In this document: positions 36,219-44,441 of the stretch, one piece after another | How positions within the stretch are numbered: position 1 is the first letter of the stretch | How the letters are laid out: each line of letters starts with the position of its first letter | Origin: Streptomyces sioyaensis | Lineage (GTDB): Bacteria > Actinomycetota > Actinomycetes > Streptomycetales > Streptomycetaceae | DNA: 64,000 bases | Assembly (NCBI RefSeq): GCF_004122735.1 | Contig: NZ_SDIF01000022.1 | Location: 28,714 to 92,713, forward strand | Direction: 5' to 3' | Translations under genes and position numbers: made by a program | The notes under the pieces: generated by a model | Seen by the model: only the letters and a program-made list of their open reading frames with translations | Databases searched by the model: none | What the model was told of the DNA's origin: nothing

Positions 36219-36972
36219 ACAGCGTCTTTCCCTCCGGGTGTCCGGTTCGCTCGCTGCTGTGGGAGCACCCGGTACCCGGTCCGGACGGTCGAGGGCTTCG
36301 CGTCCCGTCTGGCGACCATGTGCCACGAGCACCATCACCGCACGGGCCCGACCATGAACGCCCACCCCGTGAGCGGACCGGACCCCGCGCTGACGCACCA
36401 TCCCGGATATCAGCGACCCGAAGGCCGATAGCTCGCATATGGGGATGTTTGCATTCCCGGGGCATCTTAGCGGGCGCCCCTGGTCTCCATTCGGGCGGCA
36501 GCCACGCCAAGCGGCGTAATTTCCCATCTGGAATCCCGCAATCGCGCTGTGGCCACCCCCACTCCCACTGGTACTCCTTTCAAGCGCATGCCACCCACCT
36601 CGCCCTCATCAGCGTCGCCTTCAGCCTCGACCGCGCACTGTGTTGACCCGCCATTCCCTGTGCCCCGCCCACCTGCCCGGCGGCAACCGGTGCCGGCTCG
36701 TGCCAGGTCGTCGGGTGTGCCGAGCGGTGGCCGTGCGGGCGTCCGGGGCTCCCCCCATGCAACTCCTCTCCCGCCGATTACCCGAGACATGTCAGGGGCG
36801 ACAGTCGCGTGAACGGGCACCGCCAGCCCCCTTCGAGAAGCCGCGCAGCTTCGGCCGATGGCCTGGTGTTCCCGTAACCGATGAGGTGACGGATGCCGCA
36901 CCGGGTAGGGGAATTCGTGCATTCAGCATCGACGAAACCCGAGTGCCTGATCGGCCCCGGTTCACGGGAAGT
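36219..36972. other. 750-base gap with no recognised gene
   Basis: Open frames exist on both strands (for example the N-terminal extension of the next hydrolase frame from 36640 and a minus frame 36467-36922) but all are arginine/proline-rich shadows without motifs or ribosome sites. It includes a lower-G+C patch around 36430-36560. Confidence 0.4.
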
Positions 36973-38061
36973 ATGGAGATGATCAGCAGACGAACCTTCG
37001 GGAAGACCGTCGGCAGGGGAGCGGCCGTGGCGTCGGCAGCCGTCCTTTCCTCGGCATGCTCCACGGCCATGTCCGGCGACAACAACCAGGCCCCACAGGC
37101 CACCGACCGTGGAAAGGAGCAATCAGCGAAGAAACCGCCTTTTGGCTCATTGAGGCAGGTCAGGGCTGGCGTCCTGAATGTTGGATACGTCGAAGCGGGT
37201 CCGGCCCATGGACCTGTGGTCATTCTTCTGCACGGCTGGCCCTACGACATTCACAGCTACGTCGCAGTCACGCCTTTGCTGGCGGACAAGGGTTACCGGG
37301 TCATCGTCCCGTATCTGCGTGGCCATGGCACGACGCGATTTCTTTCGAGCAAGACTTTCCGGAACGCGCAGCAGTCGGTGTTTGCCCTCGACATCATCGC
37401 TTTGATGGACGCATTGAGGATCGACAAGGCGATCCTCGCCGGCTATGACTGGGGATCGCGGACGGCAGACATCATCGCGACGCTCTGGCCGGAACGAGTC
37501 AAGGGCCTGGTCTCCGTGACCGGCTACCTGATCACGAACCTTGAAGCCAACAAGGAGCCGTTGCCGCCGAAGCTCGAATGGGCATGGTGGTACCAGTTCT
37601 ACTTCGCCACGGAGAGAGGCCGGCTCGGCCTTGAGCGGAATCGGCGCGAATTGACGAAGCTGATCTGGAAATTCAACTCCCCGACATGGAATTTTGATGA
37701 CGCCACGTTCGATCGTACCGCGGCGGCATTCAGCAATCCGGATTATGTCAGCATCGTGATCCACAATTACCGCTGGCGGCTGAGCCTGACCAAGGGGGAC
37801 CCTCGCTACGACGGCCTCGAAAGGCAACTCGCCAAGAGTCCTGTCATCACGGTGCCCACGGTCACCCTTGACGGCGAGGCCGATCCCTTCACACCTGCGG
37901 GCGGTGGCTCGTCCTATCGCGACAAGTTCACGGGGCAATACTCGCACCGAACTCTGAAGGGTATCGGTCACAATGTGCCCCAGGAGGCGCCCGAAGCCTT
38001 CGCGCGCGCCGTTGTGGAAGTCGATGGGTTTCGCGCGGCCGGGCGGCTCTCATCCACGTGA
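36973..38061 (+). CDS. Tat-exported epoxide-hydrolase-like alpha/beta hydrolase, probable lipoprotein
   Basis: 362-residue hydrolase. The N-terminus has a twin-arginine signal (SRRTFGKTVGRGAAVASAAV) ending in SSAC, so export through Tat and possible lipid anchoring are predicted. The mature domain has HGWPYDIH (oxyanion), nucleophile elbow AGYDWGSR with Asp rather than Ser, TLDGEADPFTP and a final His in GIGHNVPQE. An Asp nucleophile is the hallmark of epoxide hydrolases and haloalkane dehalogenases. ATG 36973 is chosen; ATG 36979 is also possible. Codon use (AAT, TTT, GAT, ATT) and G+C look lower than the neighbours, suggesting transfer from outside Streptomyces. Confidence 0.85.
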   Translation: MEMISRRTFGKTVGRGAAVASAAVLSSACSTAMSGDNNQAPQATDRGKEQSAKKPPFGSLRQVRAGVLNVGYVEAGPAHGPVVILLHGWPYDIHSYVAVTPLLADKGYRVIVPYLRGHGTTRFLSSKTFRNAQQSVFALDIIALMDALRIDKAILAGYDWGSRTADIIATLWPERVKGLVSVTGYLITNLEANKEPLPPKLEWAWWYQFYFATERGRLGLERNRRELTKLIWKFNSPTWNFDDATFDRTAAAFSNPDYVSIVIHNYRWRLSLTKGDPRYDGLERQLAKSPVITVPTVTLDGEADPFTPAGGGSSYRDKFTGQYSHRTLKGIGHNVPQEAPEAFARAVVEVDGFRAAGRLSST

Positions 38062-38178
38062 CGCCGGAGTCGTGGCCGCGGCCCGGCCAGGACACTTCCC
38101 GCGCACGGTGGTGCGGATCCGGATTCGGGTCGCGTATTGTGCGCATACTGCTGAGGGAAAGTAAGTGGTCCTCTCCTC

Positions 38179-38910
38179 ATGAATCCCGTGCAGACTATGA
38201 ATACCGTGCAGAAGGTAGCCGTCATCACCGGTGCCTCCCAAGGGATTGGCGCCGCCCTGGTCACCGCCTACCGTGAGCTCGGATACGCGGTCACCGCGGT
38301 CTCCCGCTCCATCGGTGAATCCAGCGATCCCAAGGTACTGACCGTGCGTGGCGACGTGGCCGAGCCGGGCGTCGGAGCCCGTGTTGTCCATGCGGCTCTG
38401 TCGCGGTTCGGCCGGATCGATACGCTGATCAACAATGCCGGTCTCTTCATCGCCAAGCCGTTCACCGAATACACCGATGAGGACTACGACATCGTGGCCG
38501 GGGTGAATCTACGGGGTTTCTTCGAGGTATCCCGTAGCGCCGTCGCCGCCATGCTCTCCCGGGATGACGGGGGCCACCTGGTAAACATCTCGACCAGTCT
38601 GGTCGACCATGCCGACTCGCAGCATCCCTCAGCGCTCACGTCGCTGACCAAAGGCGGATTGAACGCGGTCACCAAGGCACTGGCGATCGAGTACGCGGCC
38701 CGCGGCATCAGGGTCAACACCGTCGCGCTCGGCATCATCCGCACACCGATGCACCCCGCCGCGACGTACGAGGCCCTCGCTGAGCTGCACCCGATCGGCC
38801 GGTTGGGCGAGATCGACGACGTTGTCGAAGCGATCCTCTACCTTGAGAACGCTTCGTTCGTCACCGGTGAGATCCTGCATGTCGACGGCGGTCAGAGCGC
38901 TGGACACTGA
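38179..38910 (+). CDS. SDR-family oxidoreductase lacking the canonical catalytic tyrosine
   Basis: 243-residue classical SDR by fold. TGASQGIGAALVTAY binds the cofactor, LINNAGLF is the NNAG motif, LVNISTSLVDHADSQHP follows, and the C-terminal GEILHVDGGQ is typical. At the usual Tyr-x-x-x-Lys the sequence is SALTSLTKGGLNAV: the lysine is present but the tyrosine position is threonine. A related group with SLTKGG exists in databases to my recollection, so this may be a distinct subfamily with altered chemistry. It follows the hydrolase by 118 bases in the same direction. Start ATG 38179; a second in-frame ATG at 38197 is possible. Confidence 0.85.
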   Translation: MNPVQTMNTVQKVAVITGASQGIGAALVTAYRELGYAVTAVSRSIGESSDPKVLTVRGDVAEPGVGARVVHAALSRFGRIDTLINNAGLFIAKPFTEYTDEDYDIVAGVNLRGFFEVSRSAVAAMLSRDDGGHLVNISTSLVDHADSQHPSALTSLTKGGLNAVTKALAIEYAARGIRVNTVALGIIRTPMHPAATYEALAELHPIGRLGEIDDVVEAILYLENASFVTGEILHVDGGQSAGH

Positions 38911-39402
38911 ACGGTGCCGGCGTCCAGGCGGCGAACCGCTGACCCGCCCTCACCTGACAGTGCCCTCTGCCTCCGACAGCATCCTTCACCGCGCCATTGG
39001 TCGGTCCAACCACCCCTTCAGGGGCGCGAATTCACGCAGTAATGGCCAGCTGGTGACGCGTGTCCAAGGAAACACGTCTCGCCATTCGAGGATCATCCGC
39101 ACTCGGGTGCCTTGCGTGGAATGCCAATGCCCCTCTGGTCAGAAGGTTTCCGCGAGTTGGGGCACGCAGGGCACGGCAGGCTCCGAGAGTCTGGACGATG
39201 AACAAGGCCCACGGGGCGTTTCCCCGGCGCAGGTTCGCCATGCGCCACAGAGACCTCCATCCCCGAGAACGCACTGGTGAGGGAGGGTTTGATTACCCGG
39301 CGTCGCTGGGCGTTCACCTGATCTCTTTCGGCGTGCGTGATGCGGCCGGAGCTGGTGTGCTGGGTGGAGGGGCCCTCGTACAGATACCCCGGAGAGATCG
39401 AG
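38911..39402. other. 490-base gap without a recognised gene
   Basis: Open frames on both strands (for example 39032-39274 minus) show no known motif. A transcription start for the alcohol dehydrogenase must lie here, but I cannot single out a convincing promoter. Confidence 0.4.
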
Positions 39403-40428
39403 ATGAGCACCTACCGAGTCGCTCAGGTCCCTGCTGCCGGCAGTCCGTTCGAGATCGTCGACCGTGAGGTGCAGCGGCCGGGTGCCGGGCACGTACGGGT
39501 GGCCGTGGACGCCTGCGGGATCTGCCACAGCGACGTCTACTTCGTGAACGATGCGTTCCCCGGTGTGCGGTTTCCTCTGGTTCCCGGGCATGAGATCGCC
39601 GGCCGCATCGAGGCGCTCGGCGAGGGAATGCAGGACCACGGCCGGCAGGTGGGTGACCGGGTGGCGGTGGGCTGGTTCGGCGGCAGCTGCCACCACTGCA
39701 CGCCGTGCAGACAGGGCGACTTCATCGTGTGCGAGAACCTCAAGGTCCCCGGATGGGCGTACGACGGCGGGTACGCCGAGTCCGTGATCGCGCCGGCGGA
39801 TGCCCTGGCTCGGATCCCCGACGGGCTGACCGCGACCGATGCGGCGCCCCTGGCATGCGCGGGAGTGACCACGTACAACGGGCTTCGGCGCAGCTCCGCA
39901 CGGTCGGGCGACCTGGTCGCCGTACTCGGCATCGGCGGCCTCGGCCACCTGGGGGTGCAGTATGCGGCCGCGATGGGCTTCGAGACCGTGGCCATCGCCC
40001 GCGGAGCCGCCAAGGCCGATTTCGCCAAGCAACTCGGCGCGCACCACTACATCGACAGCACGGCGGACATTCCTCTTGCCGACGCTCTGCAGGCCCTCGG
40101 CGGCGCCAGGGTTGTCCTGGCCACCGCCCCCGACTCCGACGCCATCACGGCGACCGTGGACGGGCTCTCCCACCGCGGCGAACTGGTGGTCATCGGCGTG
40201 GACCCTGCCCCGCTGGGCATCAGCCCGGCTCAGCTGATCATGAGCGGCAGGACCGTCCGCGGCCACCCGTCCGGCACCGCGCAGGACGTGCAGGACACCT
40301 TGGCGTTCAGCGCCTTGCACGGGATCCGCCCCATGATCGAGGCCGTGCCGCTCGACCAGGCCGACGAGGCCTACCAGAAGATGTTGTCCGGCGCCGCCCG
40401 CTTCCGGATGGTGCTCACCACCCGCTGA
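39403..40428 (+). CDS. Zinc-dependent alcohol dehydrogenase (AdhP-like MDR)
   Basis: 341-residue medium-chain dehydrogenase. Catalytic zinc ligands lie in ACGICHSDVYF and PGHEIAGRI, and a structural zinc loop in GSCHHCTPCRQGDFIVC. Rossmann motif AVLGIGGLGHLGVQYAAAMG. The pattern is that of bacterial AdhP-type NAD-dependent alcohol/aldehyde dehydrogenases. ATG 39403 follows GGAGAG. Downstream lies a MerR-regulator fragment, which suggests that this gene was once controlled by a thiol- or aldehyde-responsive MerR protein. Confidence 0.9.
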   Translation: MSTYRVAQVPAAGSPFEIVDREVQRPGAGHVRVAVDACGICHSDVYFVNDAFPGVRFPLVPGHEIAGRIEALGEGMQDHGRQVGDRVAVGWFGGSCHHCTPCRQGDFIVCENLKVPGWAYDGGYAESVIAPADALARIPDGLTATDAAPLACAGVTTYNGLRRSSARSGDLVAVLGIGGLGHLGVQYAAAMGFETVAIARGAAKADFAKQLGAHHYIDSTADIPLADALQALGGARVVLATAPDSDAITATVDGLSHRGELVVIGVDPAPLGISPAQLIMSGRTVRGHPSGTAQDVQDTLAFSALHGIRPMIEAVPLDQADEAYQKMLSGAARFRMVLTTR

Positions 40429-40760
40429 CGTCCCCGACCCACGTCCGGCCGTGCACCGCGGAGCCACACGGCCCGGAGCCCCGGCGCCTCTCGTTTCGTT
40501 GCCGCCCCACTCAGCTCAGGGGTGGCAACTGACCTTCCGCGGAGTACCTGTCAGGGCTGGGCGGGTCGGCGAGCCGGGCCACCACCACGTTCGCCCGGTG
40601 GTCCCAGACGGCGTCACGGGGTTCGTTCCACGACAGTTGCAGAGTGGGGACCTCGGAGTCGGGGGGGAGAGAGAGTCGTCGCCAGCGGGCCGCCCTCGGA
40701 ATCCGACTCGGCCATCCGCCGACGGCCAGGGGCGGCACCTCGTACAGGTGTTGCTTGCCC

Positions 40761-40970
40761 GCGCCCTTCGATGCCGCTCTTGAGCGGATGGCACAGAAAC
40801 GCAACCGGCTCTCCGAGCACATCGACGAACTCGTGCGGACCCGGGCCGCGTTGGACGGTCTGATGGCCACGGCCCGGGCGCATCGGAAGAGCGAGGCACT
40901 CGCGCAAAGTGTCCGAGCGCGCCGTGGGTCAGGTGAGGGGACGAGCGCCCCACGCATTCCGGAGAGCTGA
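40761..40970 (+). pseudogene. C-terminal fragment of a MerR-family regulator
   Basis: About 65 residues: ALERMAQKRNRLSEHIDELV and RTRAALDGLMATARAHRK form the dimerisation coiled coil typical of MerR proteins. The N-terminal winged helix is absent and no start codon or ribosome site fits. The stretch 40429-40760 between the ADH gene and this fragment shows no gene. Confidence 0.4.
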
Positions 40971-41049
40971 CTGCTCTGCGCAAAGGGCATGAAGAGTCGT
41001 TGCTTCTGGATCGGATACCGAAGCGGAGCGGGCTGACGTCATCACCATC

Positions 41050-41212
41050 AGGTGATCGACGCAATCGTCTGGAACTCCAGACCGGCCGGCCACGGGAAGC
41101 CTGCCCGCCAATGCGTCAACTGGTGGCGCGTGTACAACCAGCTGCGCACGTGGGCGTCGACGGGGCATGGGTACGGCTGTTCATCGTGCTGCGCTGCACC
41201 AGCCGCCTCAAG
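41050..41212 (+). pseudogene. Relic of an IS5-family transposase N-terminus
   Basis: QVIDAIVWNSRPAG and VYNQLRTWAS, followed after a frameshift by VDGAWVRLF, match the familiar IS5-type start (roughly VIDAIVW, VYNRLRTWA, DGTWERVF). The middle is scrambled and nothing of the DDE core remains. No terminal repeats were identified. Confidence 0.5.
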
Positions 41213-41280
41213 CAGCGGCACTCCCCAATGCACTGCCGGGCTCTATCACGCGCGTACGTGCTCCTGCCGCGTACGAACGC

Positions 41281-41778
41281 TCAGGCCTGAGGTCGTCCCA
41301 TCTCGTCGTTCATCTTGACCCGGCTTGTCGCGATGAGCTCCTGTGTCTGCCGCTCGATTTCTTCGGGGTTCAGGCCCAGGGCGCGCCCCAAGTTCGTCGA
41401 CCAGACCTCCGAACGCACGCTGGCTTCGAAGTTGAGATCGGCGCGGATCGTGTCGCGCGCGGCCTGACGGTTCTGGCTGACCATGACGAACGTCGACAGG
41501 AAGATCGCCTCAAGACTGACGATCATGGTGAGTAGCCCGAAGGGGTAGGGGTCGAAGACCGCGGCCTGGCCGAAGAGCCCTTCGTTGATCATGATCCAGC
41601 CGGCGAACCACACCATGTGCACATACACAAAGGCCATGGACCCCGCGAAAGCGGTGATCGCGTCCGCGATGTGGTCCTGCGCACCGCGCCCACGGGCGAA
41701 GAGGTCCTGCTCATGGGGGAGACGGATGACGGGGCGAGGCCAAGGACCGCCCGTCGGACCGCCGTGATGGGACGTCAT
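41281..41778 (-). CDS. DUF1003 small membrane protein
   Basis: 165-residue protein with two central transmembrane helices, GSMAFVYVHMVWFAGWIMIN and PFGLLTMIVSLEAIFLSTFV, followed by MVSQNRQAARDTIRADLNFE and a helical C-terminus. This is the DUF1003 signature; function unknown. ATG 41778 is chosen because conserved similarity begins soon after and the upstream extension is antisense to the recombinase relic. It lies between two mobile-element remnants but appears intact. Confidence 0.82.
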   Translation of the reverse strand: MTSHHGGPTGGPWPRPVIRLPHEQDLFARGRGAQDHIADAITAFAGSMAFVYVHMVWFAGWIMINEGLFGQAAVFDPYPFGLLTMIVSLEAIFLSTFVMVSQNRQAARDTIRADLNFEASVRSEVWSTNLGRALGLNPEEIERQTQELIATSRVKMNDEMGRPQA

Positions 41779-41883
41779 GCCGTCATCCTGCACGCGCTGC
41801 GGGCGGCGTCGACGGAAGAGCGATCGCCTCGGCGAGTTGACATCGGGGCCGGTGGATTGAGGACCCGCCCCGAGGTTCCTCAC

Positions 41884-42250
41884 GCCCCCGCCCTGGAAGC
41901 CGCACGGCGGACCATCACCGAGACAAATGGACGCATCGACCGATACCGCGCCGCGCTGGATGGCGGAGCCGACCCCGCGGTCGTGGCCGGCTGGATCACC
42001 GCCGCCCAGAACGAGCAGACAGCCGCCCGCTAACGGCTCGCCGCCGCGTCGGACGCTCAGCGGGACGTCCTCACCGAGGAACAGGTCCACCACATGATCA
42101 AGACCGTCGGAGACATGGCCGACCGGCTCCCGGCCGCCGTCCCGGAAGACGAAGCCCCGCTCTACGCCGATTTCGGCCTTGAGCTGGAGTACCACGCACA
42201 TCAGCGGGTTGTGACCGTACGGTCACAACCCGCTGATGTGCGTATTCGAG
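41884..42250 (+). pseudogene. Large serine recombinase, C-terminal remnant with in-frame stop
   Basis: ALEAARRTITETNGRIDRYR, AALDGGADPAVVAGWI and QNEQTAAR, then a TAA at 42031-42033, then in the same frame RLAAASDAQRDVLTEEQVHH, LYADFGLELEYHAHQRVVTV. This is the coiled-coil and C-terminal end of actinobacterial large serine recombinases. The catalytic and zinc domains are gone. Past 42250 the frame reads through the tRNA-Leu 3' end as VSEGGLEPPRP, an ending I recall for recombinases that sit at a tRNA gene. Confidence 0.65.
42194..42243. repeat. Perfect 50-bp palindrome next to tRNA-Leu 3' end
   Basis: Twenty-five-base arms with no spacer and no mismatch; the centre is CCGTACGG at 42215-42222. 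It starts 8 bases beyond the tRNA 3' end. As RNA it forms a very stable hairpin that could terminate the tRNA transcript; as DNA it could be a recombination site arm. Confidence 0.9.
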
Positions 42251-42335
42251 TGTCCGAGGGGGGACTTGAACCCCCACGCCCGATAAAGGGCACTAGCACC
42301 TCAAGCTAGCGCGTCTGCCATTCCGCCACCCGGAC
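42251..42335 (-). tRNA. tRNA-Leu (anticodon GAG)
   Basis: 85-nt class II tRNA on the minus strand. Acceptor arms GTCCGGG and CTCGGAC pair, with discriminator A. The D arm begins TGGCGGAATGGCAGACGCG. The anticodon stem is CTAGC/GCTAG with loop TTGAGGT, so the anticodon is GAG. The variable arm TGCCCTTTATCGGGCG is long, as expected for leucine, and the T arm carries GTTCAAGTC. CCA is not encoded. It serves as a likely integration site: the recombinase remnant abuts its 3' end. Confidence 0.95.
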
Positions 42336-42377
42336 AAGGTGTCTGCCGGTGCGGCCTCGGCCGTTCCGACGTGGAAA

Positions 42378-42405
42378 ACAATAGCAAACCCTGGCGGGTG
42401 GTCGA
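42378..42405 (-). promoter_or_regulatory. Probable tRNA-Leu promoter TCGACC-N16-TATTGT
   Basis: On the minus strand, in the only AT-rich patch upstream of the tRNA, placing the transcript start about 35-40 bases before the mature 5' end. Confidence 0.4.
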
Positions 42406-42566
42406 TCACCCGCACTGTTGGCCGGCCGCGGGGCTGTGACCAGGGCATGTCGGGAGTATTGCGCCCTTGGGCACAGACGGTGGCGGGTGGAGGATGGCGG
42501 TGGACCCCGCCGCGGGCCGCGCTCTCCGGGGGCGCGTGACGCGGCCGTGAACCCTTAGGAGGCAGC

Positions 42567-43892
42567 GTGAGCGAGTCGCAGTCGGGCCGTACGGTCACCG
42601 GCGAGGACGAGGTCGTCGATCTGTGCCGCGATCTGATCAGGATCGACACCAGCAACTACGGCGACCACTCGGGCCCGGGTGAGCGGGCCGCCGCCGAGTA
42701 CGTCGCGGAGAAGCTCGCCGAGGTCGGCCTGGAGCCGCAGATCTTCGAGTCCCACAAGGGCCGCGCCTCGACCGTCGCCCGCATCGAGGGCGAGGACCGC
42801 TCGCGGCCCGCGCTGCTCATCCACGGCCACACCGACGTCGTACCGGCCAACGCCGACGACTGGACCCACCACCCCTTCTCCGGCGAGATCGCCGACGGGT
42901 GCGTCTGGGGCCGTGGCGCGGTCGACATGAAGGACATGGACGCGATGACGCTCGCCGTCGTCCGCGACCGGCTGCGCACCGGGCGCAAGCCCCCGCGTGA
43001 CATCGTGCTGGCGTTCCTCGCGGACGAGGAGGCGGGCGGCACCTACGGCGCGCGCTATCTCGTCGATCACCACCCGCACCTCTTCGAGGGCGTCACGGAG
43101 GCGATCAGCGAGGTCGGCGGCTTCTCCTTCACCGTCAACGAGCAGGTGCGGCTCTATCTCATCGAGACGGCCCAGAAGGGCATGCACTGGATGAAGCTGA
43201 CCGTGGACGGCAACGCCGGTCACGGTTCGATGATCCACAAGGACAACGCCATCACCGAACTGTCCGAGGCGGTCGGCCGGTTGGGCCGGTACGAGTTCCC
43301 GGTCCGGGTGACCAAGACGCTGCGGTCCTTCCTCGACCAGCTCGGGGACGCGCTGGGCACCGAACTCGACCCGGAGAACATGGACGAGACCCTGGCCAAG
43401 CTCGGCGGCATCGCCAAGCTGATCGGCGCCTCGCTCAAGAACACCGCCAACCCGACCCAGCTGGGCGCCGGCTACAAGGTCAACGTCATCCCCGGACAGG
43501 CCACCGCGCATGTCGACGGCCGGTTCCTGCCGGGCTACGAGGAGGAGTTCCTGGCCGACCTGGACCGGATCCTGGGCCCGCGGGTCAAGCGCGAGGACGT
43601 GCACGCCGACAAGGCGCTGGAGACCACCTTCGACGGTGCGCTGGTCGAGGCGATGCAGTCGGCGCTGCAGGCCGAGGACCCGATCGCACGGGCCGTGCCG
43701 TACATGCTCTCCGCGGGCACGGACGCCAAGTCCTTCGACGATCTCGGAATCCGCGGATTCGGCTTCGCCCCGCTGAAGCTGCCGCCGGAGCTGGACTTCG
43801 CGGGAATGTTCCACGGTGTCGATGAGCGGGTGCCGGTGGACGGACTGAAGTTCGGGGTGCGGGTGCTCGATCGATTCATCGACCAGAGCTGA
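42567..43892 (+). CDS. M20-family metallopeptidase (ArgE/DapE/ACY1-like)
   Basis: 441-residue zinc hydrolase of the M20 family that cleaves acylated amino acids or small peptides. Metal and catalytic residues: H88 and D90 in HGHTDVVP, D120 in GAVDMKDMD, the glutamate pair in FLADEEAGG, and a late His in FAGMFHGVDE. The dimerisation lid domain sits at about 200-330. GTG 42567 has an excellent AGGAGG site. First gene of the conserved segment to the right of tRNA-Leu. Confidence 0.9.
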   Translation: MSESQSGRTVTGEDEVVDLCRDLIRIDTSNYGDHSGPGERAAAEYVAEKLAEVGLEPQIFESHKGRASTVARIEGEDRSRPALLIHGHTDVVPANADDWTHHPFSGEIADGCVWGRGAVDMKDMDAMTLAVVRDRLRTGRKPPRDIVLAFLADEEAGGTYGARYLVDHHPHLFEGVTEAISEVGGFSFTVNEQVRLYLIETAQKGMHWMKLTVDGNAGHGSMIHKDNAITELSEAVGRLGRYEFPVRVTKTLRSFLDQLGDALGTELDPENMDETLAKLGGIAKLIGASLKNTANPTQLGAGYKVNVIPGQATAHVDGRFLPGYEEEFLADLDRILGPRVKREDVHADKALETTFDGALVEAMQSALQAEDPIARAVPYMLSAGTDAKSFDDLGIRGFGFAPLKLPPELDFAGMFHGVDERVPVDGLKFGVRVLDRFIDQS

Positions 43893-43957
43893 ATTCGGCG
43901 CGGATTTCCCGCCTTTCGCGCCGCGTTCGCTGAAACGAGTGAACGCACTGATGTGTT

Positions 43958-43986
43958 CGTAGCTTCAACGGCCTTTTCTTCGTTGC
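43958..43986 (+). promoter_or_regulatory. BldN-type promoter CGTAGC-N17-CGTTGC for chpH
   Basis: Closely matches the ECF sigma factor BldN consensus as I remember it (CGTAAC, 16-17 bases, CGTTGA). It lies 49 bases before the chpH start, with a predicted start site near 43993. Chaplin genes are known BldN targets. Confidence 0.6.
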
Positions 43987-44034
43987 AGTGTGTGCGGTCC
44001 GCGGCTGGGATCGTATTGCCTACAAGGAGGACTA

Positions 44035-44268
44035 ATGATCAAGAAGGTCGCCGCTGCTGCGGCACTGGCCGGTGGTGTCGTGCTCGCCGGTGCGGGCCTG
44101 GCCGTTGCGGACTCGGGTGCGCAGGGTGCGGCGCTGAACTCCCCTGGCGTGGTGTCCGGCAACACCGTCCAGGTGCCGGTGCACGTTCCGGTGAACGCCT
44201 GCGGCAACACGGTCTCCGTGGTCGGCCTGATGAACCCCTCCTTCGGCGAGAACTGCGTCAACAAGTGA
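44035..44268 (+). CDS. chpH: Short chaplin ChpH
   Basis: 77-residue secreted hydrophobic protein that assembles into amyloid-like fibrils on aerial hyphae and spores, lowering surface tension. Signal peptide about 1-25 (cut near AVA-DS). One chaplin domain at about 33-75 with ALNSPGVVSGNTVQVPVHVP and NTVSVVGLMNPSFG, and the two conserved cysteines C56 and C74 that form the disulfide. AAGGAGG precedes ATG 44035. Sequence and pairing with a long chaplin match S. coelicolor ChpH. Confidence 0.95.
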   Translation: MIKKVAAAAALAGGVVLAGAGLAVADSGAQGAALNSPGVVSGNTVQVPVHVPVNACGNTVSVVGLMNPSFGENCVNK

Positions 44269-44441
44269 CTTTCCGACGTCCTTTGGCGTTGTACTTGCAC
44301 CCGTAAGGGTCCGACTCAGTCCAGTTCCGGAAGGCGTTTCCCGTATTCCGGAGCCGCTGAGGATTTAGGCGGACGGGTGAACCTTTTCGAGGTTCGCCAC
44401 TCGTCCGTATTCCTGTAAGGCACTAGGCAGGGGAACAACCT

